Source: Siderastrea siderea | Taxonomy: Eukaryota > Cnidaria > Anthozoa > Scleractinia > Rhizangiidae | DNA: 64,000 nucleotides | Assembly: GCA_964030785.1 (NCBI GenBank) | Contig: OZ034969.1 | Location: 71,847,562-71,911,561 of the forward strand | Direction of reading: 5' to 3' | Part shown: positions 32,551-42,396 of the stretch, one piece after another | How the letters are laid out: each line of letters starts with the position of its first letter | Position numbering within the stretch: position 1 is the stretch's first letter | Notes under the pieces: generated by a model | Told to the model about the DNA's origin: nothing | The model's database searches: none | Seen by the model: only the letters and a program-made list of their open reading frames with translations | Position numbers and translations under genes: made by a program

Positions 32551-33545
32551 GTTGCTGCCGGTAGCTGTGTATCGGGAGGGACAACCAGCAGCTCTTCACG
32601 GACAAACCCGCGTTTTGGGCCGTCAAACAAATAATAGATAACCGGTGCGTCCGGTTTTATCATAATCTTTTCAATCTCGTAAACTTTCAGAGACCAGATT
32701 GGGCCGGTAGCTCTTCGGCGGCCACCTTCAAGTTCACCGGGTTGGAGAGATAGCGAACACTTGAACCAGAGGGGAGCTTTTTTTCGTTCACACCAACAGG
32801 TCTCAAATAAGGGGCCGAGGGATTCCCTGAAACAGTTTTCTTTTTGATGGCCTCAGCGGGTTTCTTACCGGTCAGTCGAGTGACTTCTTTATTCAAAGCT
32901 GAAATAACAGCGGGCAATCGTGTCACCCATTCAGTCGATCTTTTGCTGTCTGGGAGGCGCATTTCAACCCCATATTGGTGTCCAAACAGTCGTTCAGCCA
33001 GGGTGCGGTTGAATCTTTCAACGATAGCTTGATCACGGCGAATATCCACACGACCGCGTCTTACCTCGACATTATGTTTCGAAAGCAGCTGACTCACAGC
33101 GCCCATAAACTCACGACCAGGATCTACCTGAAGCAGTTATGGCCAACTCAAAGGGCCCGGCTATAAATCCGTTCCCGAGCAGCTGCGACTTCTCTGGCGT
33201 CTTTTGTTGTCAACGGTTCGGCCTCTTTGAAACGAGAGGCCACATCTACCACTGTGAGGGCGTACTTAAAAGTTTTACGGGAGCGTGGTGGGCGATCGTG
33301 TGGGAGATACAGAAGATCGGCTTCGTGAACTTTGTTTGGAACAGGCACATCAAATTTCGGTCTTGGAATGTACCGCGGCGCTGGTAAGTAAATCTGCCAA
33401 AGAGCTTGCTTCACTAACCAGTTTTGAGCAACATCTTCAGACACTTTCGCAGCTTCTCCTCATTTTTGATCGCTGCAAACCCTTTCCAGTACCCTCGAGG
33501 GCTGTAATAACTTTTTGACAACCTTTTGGAACTTTGCGCGCTCAT
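32547..33545 (-). pseudogene. int: Polinton retroviral-type integrase, frameshifted
   Basis: Polinton integrases join the linear element to host DNA. I start it at ATG 33545, directly after a TATA-like motif. The N-terminus reads YYSPRGYWKGFAAIK, typical of the family. The core shows first Asp in HEADLLYLP, then VVDVASRFKEAEPL, second Asp in VDPGREF (about 33125) and catalytic Glu in AIVERFNRTLAERL. The tail has a chromodomain/SH3-like pattern ending at TAA (32549-32547). Breaks are a frameshift near 33450, a TAA codon near 33137 and a shift near 32690. Catalytic residues survive but the reading frame does not. Confidence 0.85.
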
Positions 33546-33567
33546 TGTATATCACACAATAAAAAAA
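33546..33567. promoter_or_regulatory. Shared TATA-like element between divergent Polinton genes
   Basis: Only 22 bases separate the integrase ATG (minus) from an ATG at 33568 (plus). The gap contains GTATATC, which reads as a TATA-like box in both directions. Confidence 0.55.
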
Positions 33568-33930
33568 ATGGACGACCCATTTGGTTGTTTGCGAGGTGTG
33601 GAGTTGCTCGAGCACGACCTTTACAAACTGACCTCAGAAATGCGAAAAAAAGTTTAATGAACTCCCAAGGATTAATCATTGTCCTTCATGTGAGGTGCAC
33701 CTTGTTAATGTGATGAATGAGTTCTGTCGTGAATGCCCAGAATGCCACAGAGTGTTTGAATATGATGATGATCAGTTTCAAGAGGTGAGTCCGGGTAGAT
33801 CTGCTGCTCCCTCTGCTCATTTAAAAAATTCTTTTCGAAAATGGAAAATTTACGAAATGTTTTCTTTCAACCAGATCTCTTTTCTAAGGATTGTTATTGC
33901 TCAATCTCAGGCGAAAACCGGCAAGTGAGT
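33568..33930 (+). pseudogene. Polinton zinc-ribbon-like protein, fragmentary
   Basis: The ORF starts MDDPFGCLRGVELL and is cut at an A7 run near 33650. In the next frame it continues with HCPSCEVHLVNVMNEFC and RECPECHRVFEYDDDQF, a CxxC/CxxCxxC zinc-ribbon. Further frames to about 34080 hold no clear domain. A zinc ribbon ahead of a helical region recalls the late transcription factor VLTF3 of large DNA viruses, but the resemblance is weak and I do not assign it. Confidence 0.45.
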
Positions 33931-34069
33931 GAACTATTCCTGCTTTCTGCACAATTATTTTGAAATGGTCCCTTCTGAAGTCTGGCCCTGCAAAAAAGAA
34001 ATTATGGAATCTATTTCGCACCGCCTTCCTAAATCCTTTGCAGCCAGGCGACGCGCAAAACAGGAGTTT

Positions 34070-34798
34070 CATGAATGGTGCAGCACTATTTCTGTTTGAA
34101 ACCCAACACCAACTTTTGTTTTAAATTGATTGTGTTCCTTGCTGCCGCATGTCCCCATTGCCTTTGGTTCCACGGAACTGCGTCGAGAGCCTTCACCATT
34201 TTTTGTCCGCTTTGTGTTTGCAACTTTTTTCATTTTCACCGTATTTTTTGTTTCGGTTCGAACAGACACCATAGTTCACGTCATGTTGCATTGCGATCGC
34301 TTCTGTTGCCCCCGTTGGTTGTCGATATATTTGCTGAATCTGACCCGTTTCTGGATCGTAGTTCACCTGCTGTTCAAGGGGATTATATGGCCCAGTATAA
34401 TTATGGCCCGGTAACGTCCAACCCCGTTTTGGTTTGGCGAGTTTTCCAATCGCTGAATGAATGTCAATCCCTGCCCCATCTAAATCCGGTCTGACTGTTT
34501 TGTGACGTCTGCTTGGTCGAACTTTGGTTGAAATTTGATCGAGCATCTCACTGCCAACTTTTGGGCGGGCTTTGCCTAGCGTATAATTGATTGCTTTCTT
34601 TTGCAGATTGGGGTCTCGCAAAGCTTCAGACGCGTAATAACGTCCAGCCTCGAGCCCCTTTTTCGCAAGAAACGGGATTCCTTTTTCAATGGCTAGATCA
34701 CCCACCGTCATAGCGATATTACCAAGAACACTACCGCCCTCCGCTCGGGAGGGCTCGCCTAGTTTCCCGGAAGAAAACGTGTTTTTGTTATTCTGCAA
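34070..34798 (-). pseudogene. Polinton protein with parvovirus-type phospholipase A2-like domain, frameshifted
   Basis: The main frame 34798-34193 has an Ala/Gly-rich N-terminal half. A PLA2-like block follows: GHNYTGPYNPL (calcium-loop-like) and, further on, AMQHDVNYG with the HD catalytic dyad and Tyr. This matches the Phospholipase A2-like domain of parvovirus capsid proteins, which is also known in some Polintons. In viruses such domains help particles cross membranes; here the role is inferred. The only upstream ATG is followed one codon later by TAG, and an A-run near 34195 shifts the frame, after which similarity continues in another frame. Confidence 0.7.
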
Positions 34799-34918
34799 CT
34801 AGCGCATTTTGTCTTTAAGAGGTTTCGATTGTTCTTTGTAATTACAACCTTTTCACTTCCTTTCACATTGGGGGTGTGCCGTTTTTCTTTAACACAGTAC
34901 ACTTCCATTGTGTATATC

Positions 34919-35412
34919 TTACGAAAAATACTTCTTTACGATGCGTTCGTTTTGAAGGACATCGTCGGTGAACATTTTCAAAATGTTGGCGAAACTTGTG
35001 CCTTTATTTCTTTCGTTTAAAAAGAGAAGGCAGTAATAACCACATCTCACACTTTGTTCCCATTGAATTTGGTTGTCGTTTCTAAAAAATGTTTGATTCC
35101 GTGCATTGACATTTCCTTTTCCCATTCTAAAGGTGGCGGAAGCCCAACTGAGTCAAAACACTCGTATGTTCCATTTTTGGAACGCCAACAACACACCCAA
35201 TGACTTCCCAAATTTCCAAAATCATCCAAGTTGATAATGCATGGGGAATGGGACAGAGGTTTTGGTTCATTTCTACTAAAAATACCTTTGATGGGAATGC
35301 TCAAAAAATCGCACCATTTTTTAAGGTCAATGTTGGAGAGAGGCGTGTCTTTAAACTCTATTTTCTTATATTCATCCCACGTTTCGAAGAAAGGTGGGGG
35401 TCGCATTTGCAT
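34919..35412 (-). pseudogene. pro: Polinton adenovirus-type cysteine protease, frameshifted
   Basis: It is a maturation protease of the Ulp1/adenain superfamily. The first frame (35412 to about 35100) has LSNIDLKKWC, the catalytic His in NLGSHWVCCW and the acidic residue in ECFDSVGLPPP. The second frame (about 35125-34919) has the Gln and catalytic Cys region WEQSVRCGYYC. The two frames meet near 35100, so all catalytic residues are visible but on different frames. It lies between the capsid-core gene and the PLA2-like gene, all on the minus strand. Confidence 0.82.
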
Positions 35413-36041
35413 TCCTCTTCCCTTTGGAGGTGGGGTCTGGGGGAGCGTCGTGGACGTGGTGGTTGAGTTTGCAAGCCTTTCCCGAGTATCATTTTGACTA
35501 AGTCGATAGCCAAAGGCACTCCGATGGACGCTAACATACCAAGGAAACCGCCGTATTGTGCGGCGCCTCCCCTTACAACACCTTGTCCAACAAGATATCG
35601 TTCCACTTCCTTTTTCTGAGCAGGTGTCATCCTCTGGGCAAGTTTGTAAAGTTCAATTTCCTTCGGCCCAAAACCTTCTCCGAATATCTATTTCAGCACC
35701 TTTTCAGCGCCGAAACTCAAACCAGCACTTGCTAACGCCCCAAGGGCCGCCTTTATCAAAAATCGTGCCAAGCTTATCACAGCAGAAAACAAGTTTCCAC
35801 CACGCTGCGCAGTATTTTGAATCTGGGTCTGGCTTAATTTGAGGTCAAGCCCTTTCCCTGCTGCGGCTGTTTTTTTCACTCGTGAGATTTGAGTAGCAGT
35901 GAGAGGGAGTTCGTCGCCACGTCCAATTTGCTTCGGTTTTACCCTCAGAGCCACAGCTGTTTTCGAAACATAAGCCTTTTGTAGTTTCTTTTTCTGACCA
36001 TCGGTCAGCGCTATTTTATATGGATGATAAGTTGTAGCCAT
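35358..36041 (-). pseudogene. Polinton small basic/hydrophobic virion protein with internal stop
   Basis: It starts at ATG 36041 after TATATACGCAAG. The N-terminal half is Lys-rich and ends with a hydrophobic Ala/Gly/Leu helix. A TAG at 35686-35688 interrupts it, but the same frame continues to 35358 with MTPAQKKEVERYL and GGFLGMLASIGVPLAIDLVK, another amphipathic segment. Adintoviruses are described as encoding core and membrane-active proteins of this kind; the assignment is by composition and position only. Confidence 0.55.
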
Positions 36042-36068
36042 CTTGCGTATATATTAATTGAGAATTTT

Positions 36069-37314
36069 TTAGACGGCGGCAAGTTCATTGCCAATTTGCT
36101 TCAGCACAGATTCTTCCTCATTCAAAACCACGGCAAAGATTGTGTGATCTTGAGAGTTAGCGGCTTCATTCAGTCCGTAATGGAATTCGAGCTTTTTCGG
36201 GTCGCCTGTCACACTTCCTTTGGTGTTTCGTAGATCAAAGTAGATAATTGGGTATAACTCCTGGAAGTTGGCGAGCTGCAGCTGAATGCCGGTGTTGTAG
36301 TCGTTCTTTCTGTATCTGAAATTGATTAAATCATTCAAAATTCTATTTTAAAGTCATGGTCGTAATCAAGCTCAGGGTAAAAGCTTGTGCCGTACTGAAG
36401 GCGACAAGTGCTAATCTTGCGGAGTTATCACCGTCGATACAAAATGTGTCAAAGATGTAAGGGTTTTGTGTATAAGAATTTTGTTTCCGGGTTTGTTGAA
36501 GAAATACGAAGACATGCTTCGGGTTTTTTGCCCCAAGTGTAATCAACCACGTACCATTTGCATCCCCTCGGGAGCTGCTGAGATGCAAAACTTCTTTCAG
36601 GTATTTTCATTGGGTTGGTCGCAAGAAATTTTCATTGACCGGGGTTTGTCCTTGGCCAGTAAACTGTAATTCCAATCTACGGACGACAATCCTTCGAGCT
36701 GTTCCATCGTTTTGGAAAATCATTTCTCTGTCGTCTTGCAGAACAATTTCAAACTCAAGTTGCATCGGTGGCAGCAGCCTGTCTGATAGACCTTCGAAGA
36801 AGGAGTATCGGTTCAAAGGCATAATAGTTTGAACTGTCGCACCGTCATGTGACAGAAGTGCCCTTGCCCACATTCCGACGTTCGTCGCATTGCCATCAGT
36901 CACTGTGGTGGCGTCAGAGTCAAGATTCCAAAATTGGTTTTTAGCCACGCTTTTCGAAAAATCGTCCGAAAAGTCCAGCAGGTTTTTGATGAAAATAACC
37001 TAGTGGATATCGGTGCCCTCGTACAGAGTTTTCCCCGCTGATTTAAGATTAAAACTTTTGATCAACGAGAAAGAACCGTTGATCGGAGCCAATTCAGTGT
37101 CAGCGCCAATGATTGCTCCGTTTACCACGGCCTCAAACTTAAAATCGACGCCGAAATAAGCATTGTACCAGTCATAAAAATTGTCCCGATCTCTTACGGT
37201 AAGTTTGTGGCCCGACTTGTTTTGCGTTTGGTTATTCCCCGGGTATGTGAGTGGAGTGTCCAAATTCACTTGGACGTAGGCATTCTTTTCGAGATATTGC
37301 TGTGATCTGAACAT
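36069..37314 (-). pseudogene. Polinton major capsid protein (double jelly-roll), in four frames
   Basis: The fragments are 37314-37000, 36948-36607, 36588 to about 36400, and 36338-36069, giving together the roughly 400-residue length of the family. Recognisable parts are the opening SQQYLEKNAYVQV, a QTIMPLNRYSFFEGLSD block, LEFEIVLQDD and the closing region with YPIIYFDLRNTKGSV. The protein forms the capsomer of Polinton virions. At least three frameshifts break it. The start is preceded by TATAACCGTTGAG. Confidence 0.8.
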
Positions 37315-37349
37315 CTCAACGGTTATACTAAGGGAAAAAATGTTTACGA

Positions 37350-37710
37350 TTAAATTTCGTTTGCCAAAATTCGATTTAATTTCAAGGTGGCAGATGGAGC
37401 AAGTTTTTTCGGCACTTGGTTTTGCAAAATGTTTTCAAGTTTCTTTTTTGCATCCTGTGACACCTTTTGTGGTTTTGGCTTACGCTTTCGCAGTATTTGT
37501 TGAATTTGTTTTGACCGTTTTTCGACAGCAATTTCACCAACTTTCTGCCCCGCTTTTTCAGCGACTGTTTTTGCAGCCTTGTCGGCGGCTGTCTTCACCA
37601 CATTTTTTGCAGTGCCTTTGAATGCTTTGCCGATAGCCATAAAAGTGTTTATATCGATACCTTCCAGAGTTTTCGTCAAAAAATTTTGACCACTCACTCT
37701 GGTGATTCAT
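37350..37710 (-). CDS. Polinton small Lys-rich protein
   Basis: The reading frame 37697-37350 (115 codons) starts at GTG. The nearest ATG, at 37710, lies in another frame but is directly preceded by TATATACACC, so one base has probably been lost or gained near 37690. The protein is basic (VEKRSKQIQQILRKRKPKP), with an Ala/Lys helix upstream. A DNA-binding core role is possible. I do not recognise the family. It sits between the two capsid genes. Confidence 0.5.
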
Positions 37711-37740
37711 GGTGTATATATTAAAGACAACAAAAAATCC

Positions 37741-38511
37741 TTACTCTTTTTCAATCATTATGCTGACAGCAACGTCTATCCTGTTGAGATCCAGGGGGTT
37801 GTCTCTTCCGTCCGTCACCCAAGTCCTTATTGAATTAATCTCGCTTTTGTTTACAGGATGCCACTCAAGCCGAGACGATTCTTTTTGAAACGGATAACTA
37901 ACCTGAAGCCCTGTTGTTGAAAAACTGCATAAGACATCGCTTGGAACATCGTTGGCTCGCCGGCTGATCAGATCGCAGTGGAGAAACATCCAATCAACGC
38001 TTCTTGTGTTATTCGGGATCATTTCTCCGACAAAATTCTTTTCTCCCGTCAAAATCTTTTTTTCATAACCAAGCAATTCTGCGAACTCGCCTTCAGAAAG
38101 GTCAAGCTCATAATTATCATGCATCAGAATGACAACCCGGAATATCGTCATGTCGAAATACAGAGTGAAAATGAAATCACTGTCTTTGTCTTCCGGATCC
38201 ACTTTACCGGTTTGGGTCTGAAGAAAACTGTTGATGTCAGAGTAACCATACATTCCGTTCGGAAAAATCAAGGTCTGCCACTCTTCAGTTTTCTTTCTCC
38301 AGCGAATTTTGTTGTTACCAAAAGAGCCATCGATGTTGTACCATGAGTAACTCATTGTGATAAGTTTGTTTAGCGCGGCTTTATAGTTTCCCGAGCTGAA
38401 CCCAAGTGGATCGGACGTTGAAAGTTTATTGTGAAATCGTGTGAAACCTGGCGCCCCCCCGGTTCTTTGTTGTTTTGCGAGGCTCGAGTGAAGCAGAAGA
38501 TTTAACGACAT
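37741..38511 (-). CDS. Polinton minor capsid (penton, single jelly-roll) protein
   Basis: An intact 256-residue frame. It shows the Polinton penton pattern: an N-terminal segment with STSDPLGFSSGNYKAALNKL, then YSWYNID, an NNKIRW strand, FPNGMYGYSDINSFL and MHDNYELDL followed by LLGYEK. Pentons close the capsid five-fold vertices. Its ATG overlaps the stop of the upstream minus-strand gene in TAATG, and TATATAAGCCAATA precedes it. Apart from the ATPase it is the only clearly uninterrupted structural gene. Confidence 0.83.
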   Translation of the reverse strand: MSLNLLLHSSLAKQQRTGGAPGFTRFHNKLSTSDPLGFSSGNYKAALNKLITMSYSWYNIDGSFGNNKIRWRKKTEEWQTLIFPNGMYGYSDINSFLQTQTGKVDPEDKDSDFIFTLYFDMTIFRVVILMHDNYELDLSEGEFAELLGYEKKILTGEKNFVGEMIPNNTRSVDWMFLHCDLISRRANDVPSDVLCSFSTTGLQVSYPFQKESSRLEWHPVNKSEINSIRTWVTDGRDNPLDLNRIDVAVSIMIEKE

Positions 38512-39380
38512 TATTGGCTTATATAAACACGAACAATTTTTTTCTTTTGCTTTTCGTTGATTTCGCCGAGTCGAACTAGTGAATCAAGCAGAGAAAATAC
38601 CTGATTTTTTAGTGTTATTGAGCTGTTTCCTGCTTTGATAGATCCTAAGCTCACATAAAGTTGGTTGATCAATTTGTCAGCTTCACTAGCGATGCCACTT
38701 CCTTTGGTTTCCCAATCCTGTTCAGAAAAGTCCTCTTCATCGTTTGAAGGCTGAACAAAAGGTCTTCGGCTCATGACAGCTTTTTCCAAGGAGGTTGGAG
38801 GAGATTCTTTACTTTTACATGGGGGTGTAGACTTTAGTCTCTGCTTCCCCTGCTGCAGGTGTTTCGATAGAGGTTGGGTTGCCCTTCTTTTTTCATAGAT
38901 CCCATCTCTTATTTTTTTGAGCTCCTCCACGAAATAACCATGTAATGGAGATTTTTTACTTTTTACTATGTAATTGGGGTCATTTCCGTATTTCGTGATC
39001 AGCTGATTGAGGGTTGATTCATGGTGATATTCAGGCGCAACCGGTTCCGGCATCCCCCACTCTTTACGTGTGGATTTTTCTTTGAGTGGCGGGGGTGGTG
39101 GTGGAAGATCACCACTATCATCATCATCATATTGGTATGGGGGTGGTGATGGTGGTGATGTTGGTTCTGGTGATGGTGGTGGTGATGATCCTGGGATTAG
39201 TGCATCCGGTCTGAATTCTTCGCTAAACTGGTTGGTTCTGTCAAATTCGTCCATTGCATAATCAGGACTGTCCTCCACCTCTTGCGCAGTGGTGCTGCTT
39301 TTTTCATCAAGCCTTTTTGTAATTGGTTTAAAAAGCTCCTCCCCTGAAAGCTGACCAAGCTCTTTGCTTATTTTGTTCAT
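38511..39380 (-). CDS. Polinton PW-like protein, Pro-rich
   Basis: I start it at ATG 39380 (MNKISKELGQLSGEELFKP); the frame extends upstream to 39677, but that part is antisense to the ATPase gene. The 289-residue product has an acidic Pro-rich middle (SPPPSPEPTSPPSPPPYQYD and a Pro6 run), a basic region and a helical C-terminus with INEKQKKKIVRV. Polintons often carry such a protein between penton and ATPase (often called PW), of unknown function. It diverges from the ATPase gene 116 bases away. Confidence 0.65.
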   Translation of the reverse strand: MNKISKELGQLSGEELFKPITKRLDEKSSTTAQEVEDSPDYAMDEFDRTNQFSEEFRPDALIPGSSPPPSPEPTSPPSPPPYQYDDDDSGDLPPPPPPLKEKSTRKEWGMPEPVAPEYHHESTLNQLITKYGNDPNYIVKSKKSPLHGYFVEELKKIRDGIYEKRRATQPLSKHLQQGKQRLKSTPPCKSKESPPTSLEKAVMSRRPFVQPSNDEEDFSEQDWETKGSGIASEADKLINQLYVSLGSIKAGNSSITLKNQVFSLLDSLVRLGEINEKQKKKIVRVYISQ

Positions 39381-39496
39381 TCTAAATTTTTGGTGAATGT
39401 CTTGTGTTTGCTGATCGACGGCCGACTTTTCCTCAGCCAACTGATTCCACTTTTGTACTGAGATATTTCCAGCGTGATTATGTAAAAACCCAAAAA

Positions 39497-40105
39497 ATGA
39501 AGATTCCAAATTATGACCCAGGTTTTTCCAAGAGTAGCTACAGGCAAGGCCACCTTTGCATGCCAGCCGATGTTTTCCGGATGCTGATTTGTGGACCCAG
39601 TAATTCTGGCAAAACAAACATATTACTGCATATGCTTTATGAGTTGTTAGAGTTCGATAAAATTTATCTCTTGTCAAAGAACCTGCACCAAAACAAATAC
39701 CAGGCTCCTTTGCAGGACTTTGCTGAAAGAATCAACCCCAGAGTTGGTTACGAGGTCATTGAGGCTCCTGGTGATGAAATCATTCCACTCGAGGAGCTAC
39801 AGTTGGACGACCAAAAAATTGTTGTCTTTGATGACCTGGTTTGTAAAACTAACCAAAACAGCATCATAAATTATTTTATCTACGGGCGGCACAGAAACTG
39901 CCGCGTTATTGACCTTACTCAAACCTTCTACAAGTTGCCAAAAAATATCCGGGATAACTGCAGCCATTTTTGTGTTTTCAGATTTCTTCCACGAGAAAAC
40001 AAGCAGATTGCTGACGAGATAGGTGTTGATGATAACACGTTAGATCGCGCCACCGATAAAAAATATTCAAAATTAATGCCGAAAAATTTCGATGAAGAGA
40101 TATAA
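39497..40105 (+). CDS. Polinton FtsK/HerA-type DNA packaging ATPase
   Basis: I start it at ATG 39497 ([12 protein letters not shown]), the usual N-terminus; the frame is open back to 39404. The product is 202 residues, with Walker [10 protein letters not shown] and Walker [10 protein letters not shown] conserved [20 protein letters not shown] segment follows, with the sensor-like Gln and Arg region. It pumps the genome into the capsid. The frame is intact. The next gene starts on the last base of its stop region (TAATG at 40103-40107). Confidence 0.87.
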   Translation: MKIPNYDPGFSKSSYRQGHLCMPADVFRMLICGPSNSGKTNILLHMLYELLEFDKIYLLSKNLHQNKYQAPLQDFAERINPRVGYEVIEAPGDEIIPLEELQLDDQKIVVFDDLVCKTNQNSIINYFIYGRHRNCRVIDLTQTFYKLPKNIRDNCSHFCVFRFLPRENKQIADEIGVDDNTLDRATDKKYSKLMPKNFDEEI

Positions 40106-41436
40106 TGGGGTATATTAACAGCCAAATCGGTGAAACTAGCCAAACGACAAGTGAAACGGTGGGTCCTCATGGGCCGAGGGTTGATATAGGCCCCGCGGGA
40201 CCACAAGGTCCAATAGGTCCCCGAGGGGAAAAAGGTCCTCGAGGGGAGGCCGGTCCACAGGGTCCCCAAGGGCAAAATGGACCGCAGGGTCCCCAAGGGG
40301 TGGCCGGTCCACAGGGACCCCAAGGGCGAGATGGACCGCAGGGACCAAAAGGCGACAAAGGTGATCCTGGGCCTGAGGGTAGTGCCAGCGGTGCCGCTGA
40401 TATTGACATGCAAAATAAGTACGATATTTTGCGGTTAAAAAGCAACCCTTATTCTATCCACGGTGATCTGACAAAGGTAATACACTATCAGGACACAAGA
40501 GATATCTTCCTTTCAAAAAAGGAAGGCGGGGAAATGGAAGCAAGCATTGATATGAATAATAATACACTCTACCACGTAAAAGACCCAGAAGTGGCAGATC
40601 AAGCCACAAAGAAAAAGTATGTCGACAATCAGCTTGAAAACAAACTGGATAAAGCGGCTGACATTGACATGAAAAATCATTCGATTACCAATCTTAATCT
40701 TCCATCAATCCAGAGAGACGCTGCATGTGTCCAATTTGTTAACTAAAGAATTAATTATAAACAACTCAATGAACAACTCAATGAAACACATATCAGTAGC
40801 TCGACAAATAAAAAGGACGTCTTCAGATACTTGATGGAAGATGCTGATGAATCGTCGAGTGAAAACAACATCGATGTTTTGGGAATCAACGATTTTCCTG
40901 AGTCTCCACATCAAGTAAATAAAAAAGCTTACTTTCTCAAACTCCTGTTTGAAAAAGACTCACCGAACCAGTACCGGTCACGCCTCGGTTTTAACCTCCA
41001 TCCACTTTCGGTCGGTTACTACACGATGGTTGTGGAATGGTTTCCACCAGAAATGAATGAGGTGAGTGTGACACCACAAGCCACAACGATTTCAGTTTCT
41101 AATTATACAACCAAAACATTCGAGAAGTACACCAAAACACTTATCCACTTTCACAGATGGAGTAGCTCACCCCCGCAATACATATTCCTCGACCTGCACG
41201 GCACGGTCCGTGATACATCATTCCTAAAAGCTGGACATCTAATCGTTTATGGTGTTAAAGAAACAATTTCAAACGTTGATCCAAGTGTTTATGACACCGC
41301 CTTTGTTATAGAAAATGGACAAATGAAAATGGAAACAGACCTGTCTTTTAAAGGGCATCGTTTGTGTGGTTCCGTTCATTACATAAATGGGATTTTGAAT
41401 ACAAACAATGGAAACATTTTTATTAAATGGTTGTGA
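40105..41436 (+). pseudogene. Polinton collagen-like fibre protein, split by one stop codon
   Basis: The first part (40105-40746) has a 20-residue head, then about 25 uninterrupted Gly-x-y triplets rich in GPQ and GPR (40160-40385). [12 protein letters not shown] and [15 protein letters not shown] pair follows, resembling repeats of phage tail fibres. A TAA at 40744-40746 interrupts it, but the same frame continues to 41436 with a beta-rich C-terminal domain of about 200 residues. The combination of triple helix, shaft and globular head suggests a receptor-binding fibre. Its ATG overlaps the ATPase stop, so the two are likely expressed together. Confidence 0.72.
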
Positions 41437-41701
41437 CAAAATAATCATTCCAAATCATAGCCACATATTAACTATAAAAGAGCTCTATTTCAAGCTCAAA
41501 AGACAATATACGCCTATTTCTTTAAAAGTAAAACACAGTTTCCATTTAACTCAATCAATCACTCGCACTTCAACCCAAGCAACTCAATTACAGACAATAA
41601 GTATTAATTTACTACTGGCGTTTGGTCTTATGGGTGTGGAACTGGCTTCGGTTGTAAAAGATGAAGAACTGTTACTATTGATTGAATACAGAGCGCCATA
41701 A
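41408..41701 (+). CDS. Polinton hypothetical protein after the fibre gene
   Basis: A 97-codon frame overlapping the end of the fibre gene. It has a TIKELYFKLKRQYTPIS-like basic segment and a hydrophobic LLLAFGLMGVELAS. I do not recognise it. The overlap and short length leave real doubt. Confidence 0.35.
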   Translation: METFLLNGCDKIIIPNHSHILTIKELYFKLKRQYTPISLKVKHSFHLTQSITRTSTQATQLQTISINLLLAFGLMGVELASVVKDEELLLLIEYRAP

Positions 41702-41726
41702 ACATTTTCAGTTATTATATACCACA

Positions 41727-42396
41727 ATGCGCGACATATACGACTTCAACCATATCGACCAGACACTTATTAAAGAGAAAGTTAAGAAAATGAAAGATTT
41801 ATATACAAAAAGCATTTTGGATATGAAAAGCTGTACCGCGGTTTTCGAAGAAAAAATGTTGTTTGTAATCTTTCTGCTGGCAAATTTGTTATCAGCGCTG
41901 CAGTAGCCGGAGGCATTACGCTGAACCCCGTTATCATTGCAACTTTAACAGGGGTTGGTCTTATTTTAAAAGCAGTGGCTAGCCTTAAGAAATACGATAA
42001 GAAGACAGAACAAGCAAATTTTGCCCGGATCGAATACCAAAAATTCCTTGATGAGATTCGCTCTACCTCAGAGGCGAAGCTTTCGACGAAAAGGTCTTTC
42101 TTGATAGATTAAAAATGATAGATAATTTCGTCACTGTTCATTGCATGGAGATTCCGCCGTCTATTTCCAAAAAGTATGAAGAAACATTCGCCCCGTTACA
42201 GATTTTCAAAGAAATTATATACACTAACGAAATGATTGCACTTTTTGCAGCTATTTGTTATTGGGTTTTTGAACTTTTAACACCGCCCGAAATAAAACAA
42301 ATACGATTTATCACTAGTGATTGTGTTTCTAAAATAATGTCCCCCACTCGTGATAAAGATGGTTACCCCATTTCAGGACAAGATGTGGTTCCATAA
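41727..42396 (+). pseudogene. Polinton hydrophobic protein of unknown function, frameshifted
   Basis: The ATG at 41727 is preceded by TATATACCACA. The first frame (41727-41906) is helical and Lys-rich. After a shift near 41870 another frame has AGGITLNPVIIATLTGVGL, a Gly-rich membrane-like segment. A third piece (42115-42396) starts MIDNFVTVHCMEIPPSI and includes a second hydrophobic span. I infer one broken gene with two membrane-like segments; family not recognised. Confidence 0.45.

Noticed and set aside
32844..33518. Plus-strand ORFs across the integrase region
   Set aside because: Antisense to the integrase, which shows catalytic motifs on the minus strand.
33650..34080. VLTF3-like viral transcription factor
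   Set aside because: A zinc ribbon is visible, but the rest is frameshifted and too weakly similar to name.
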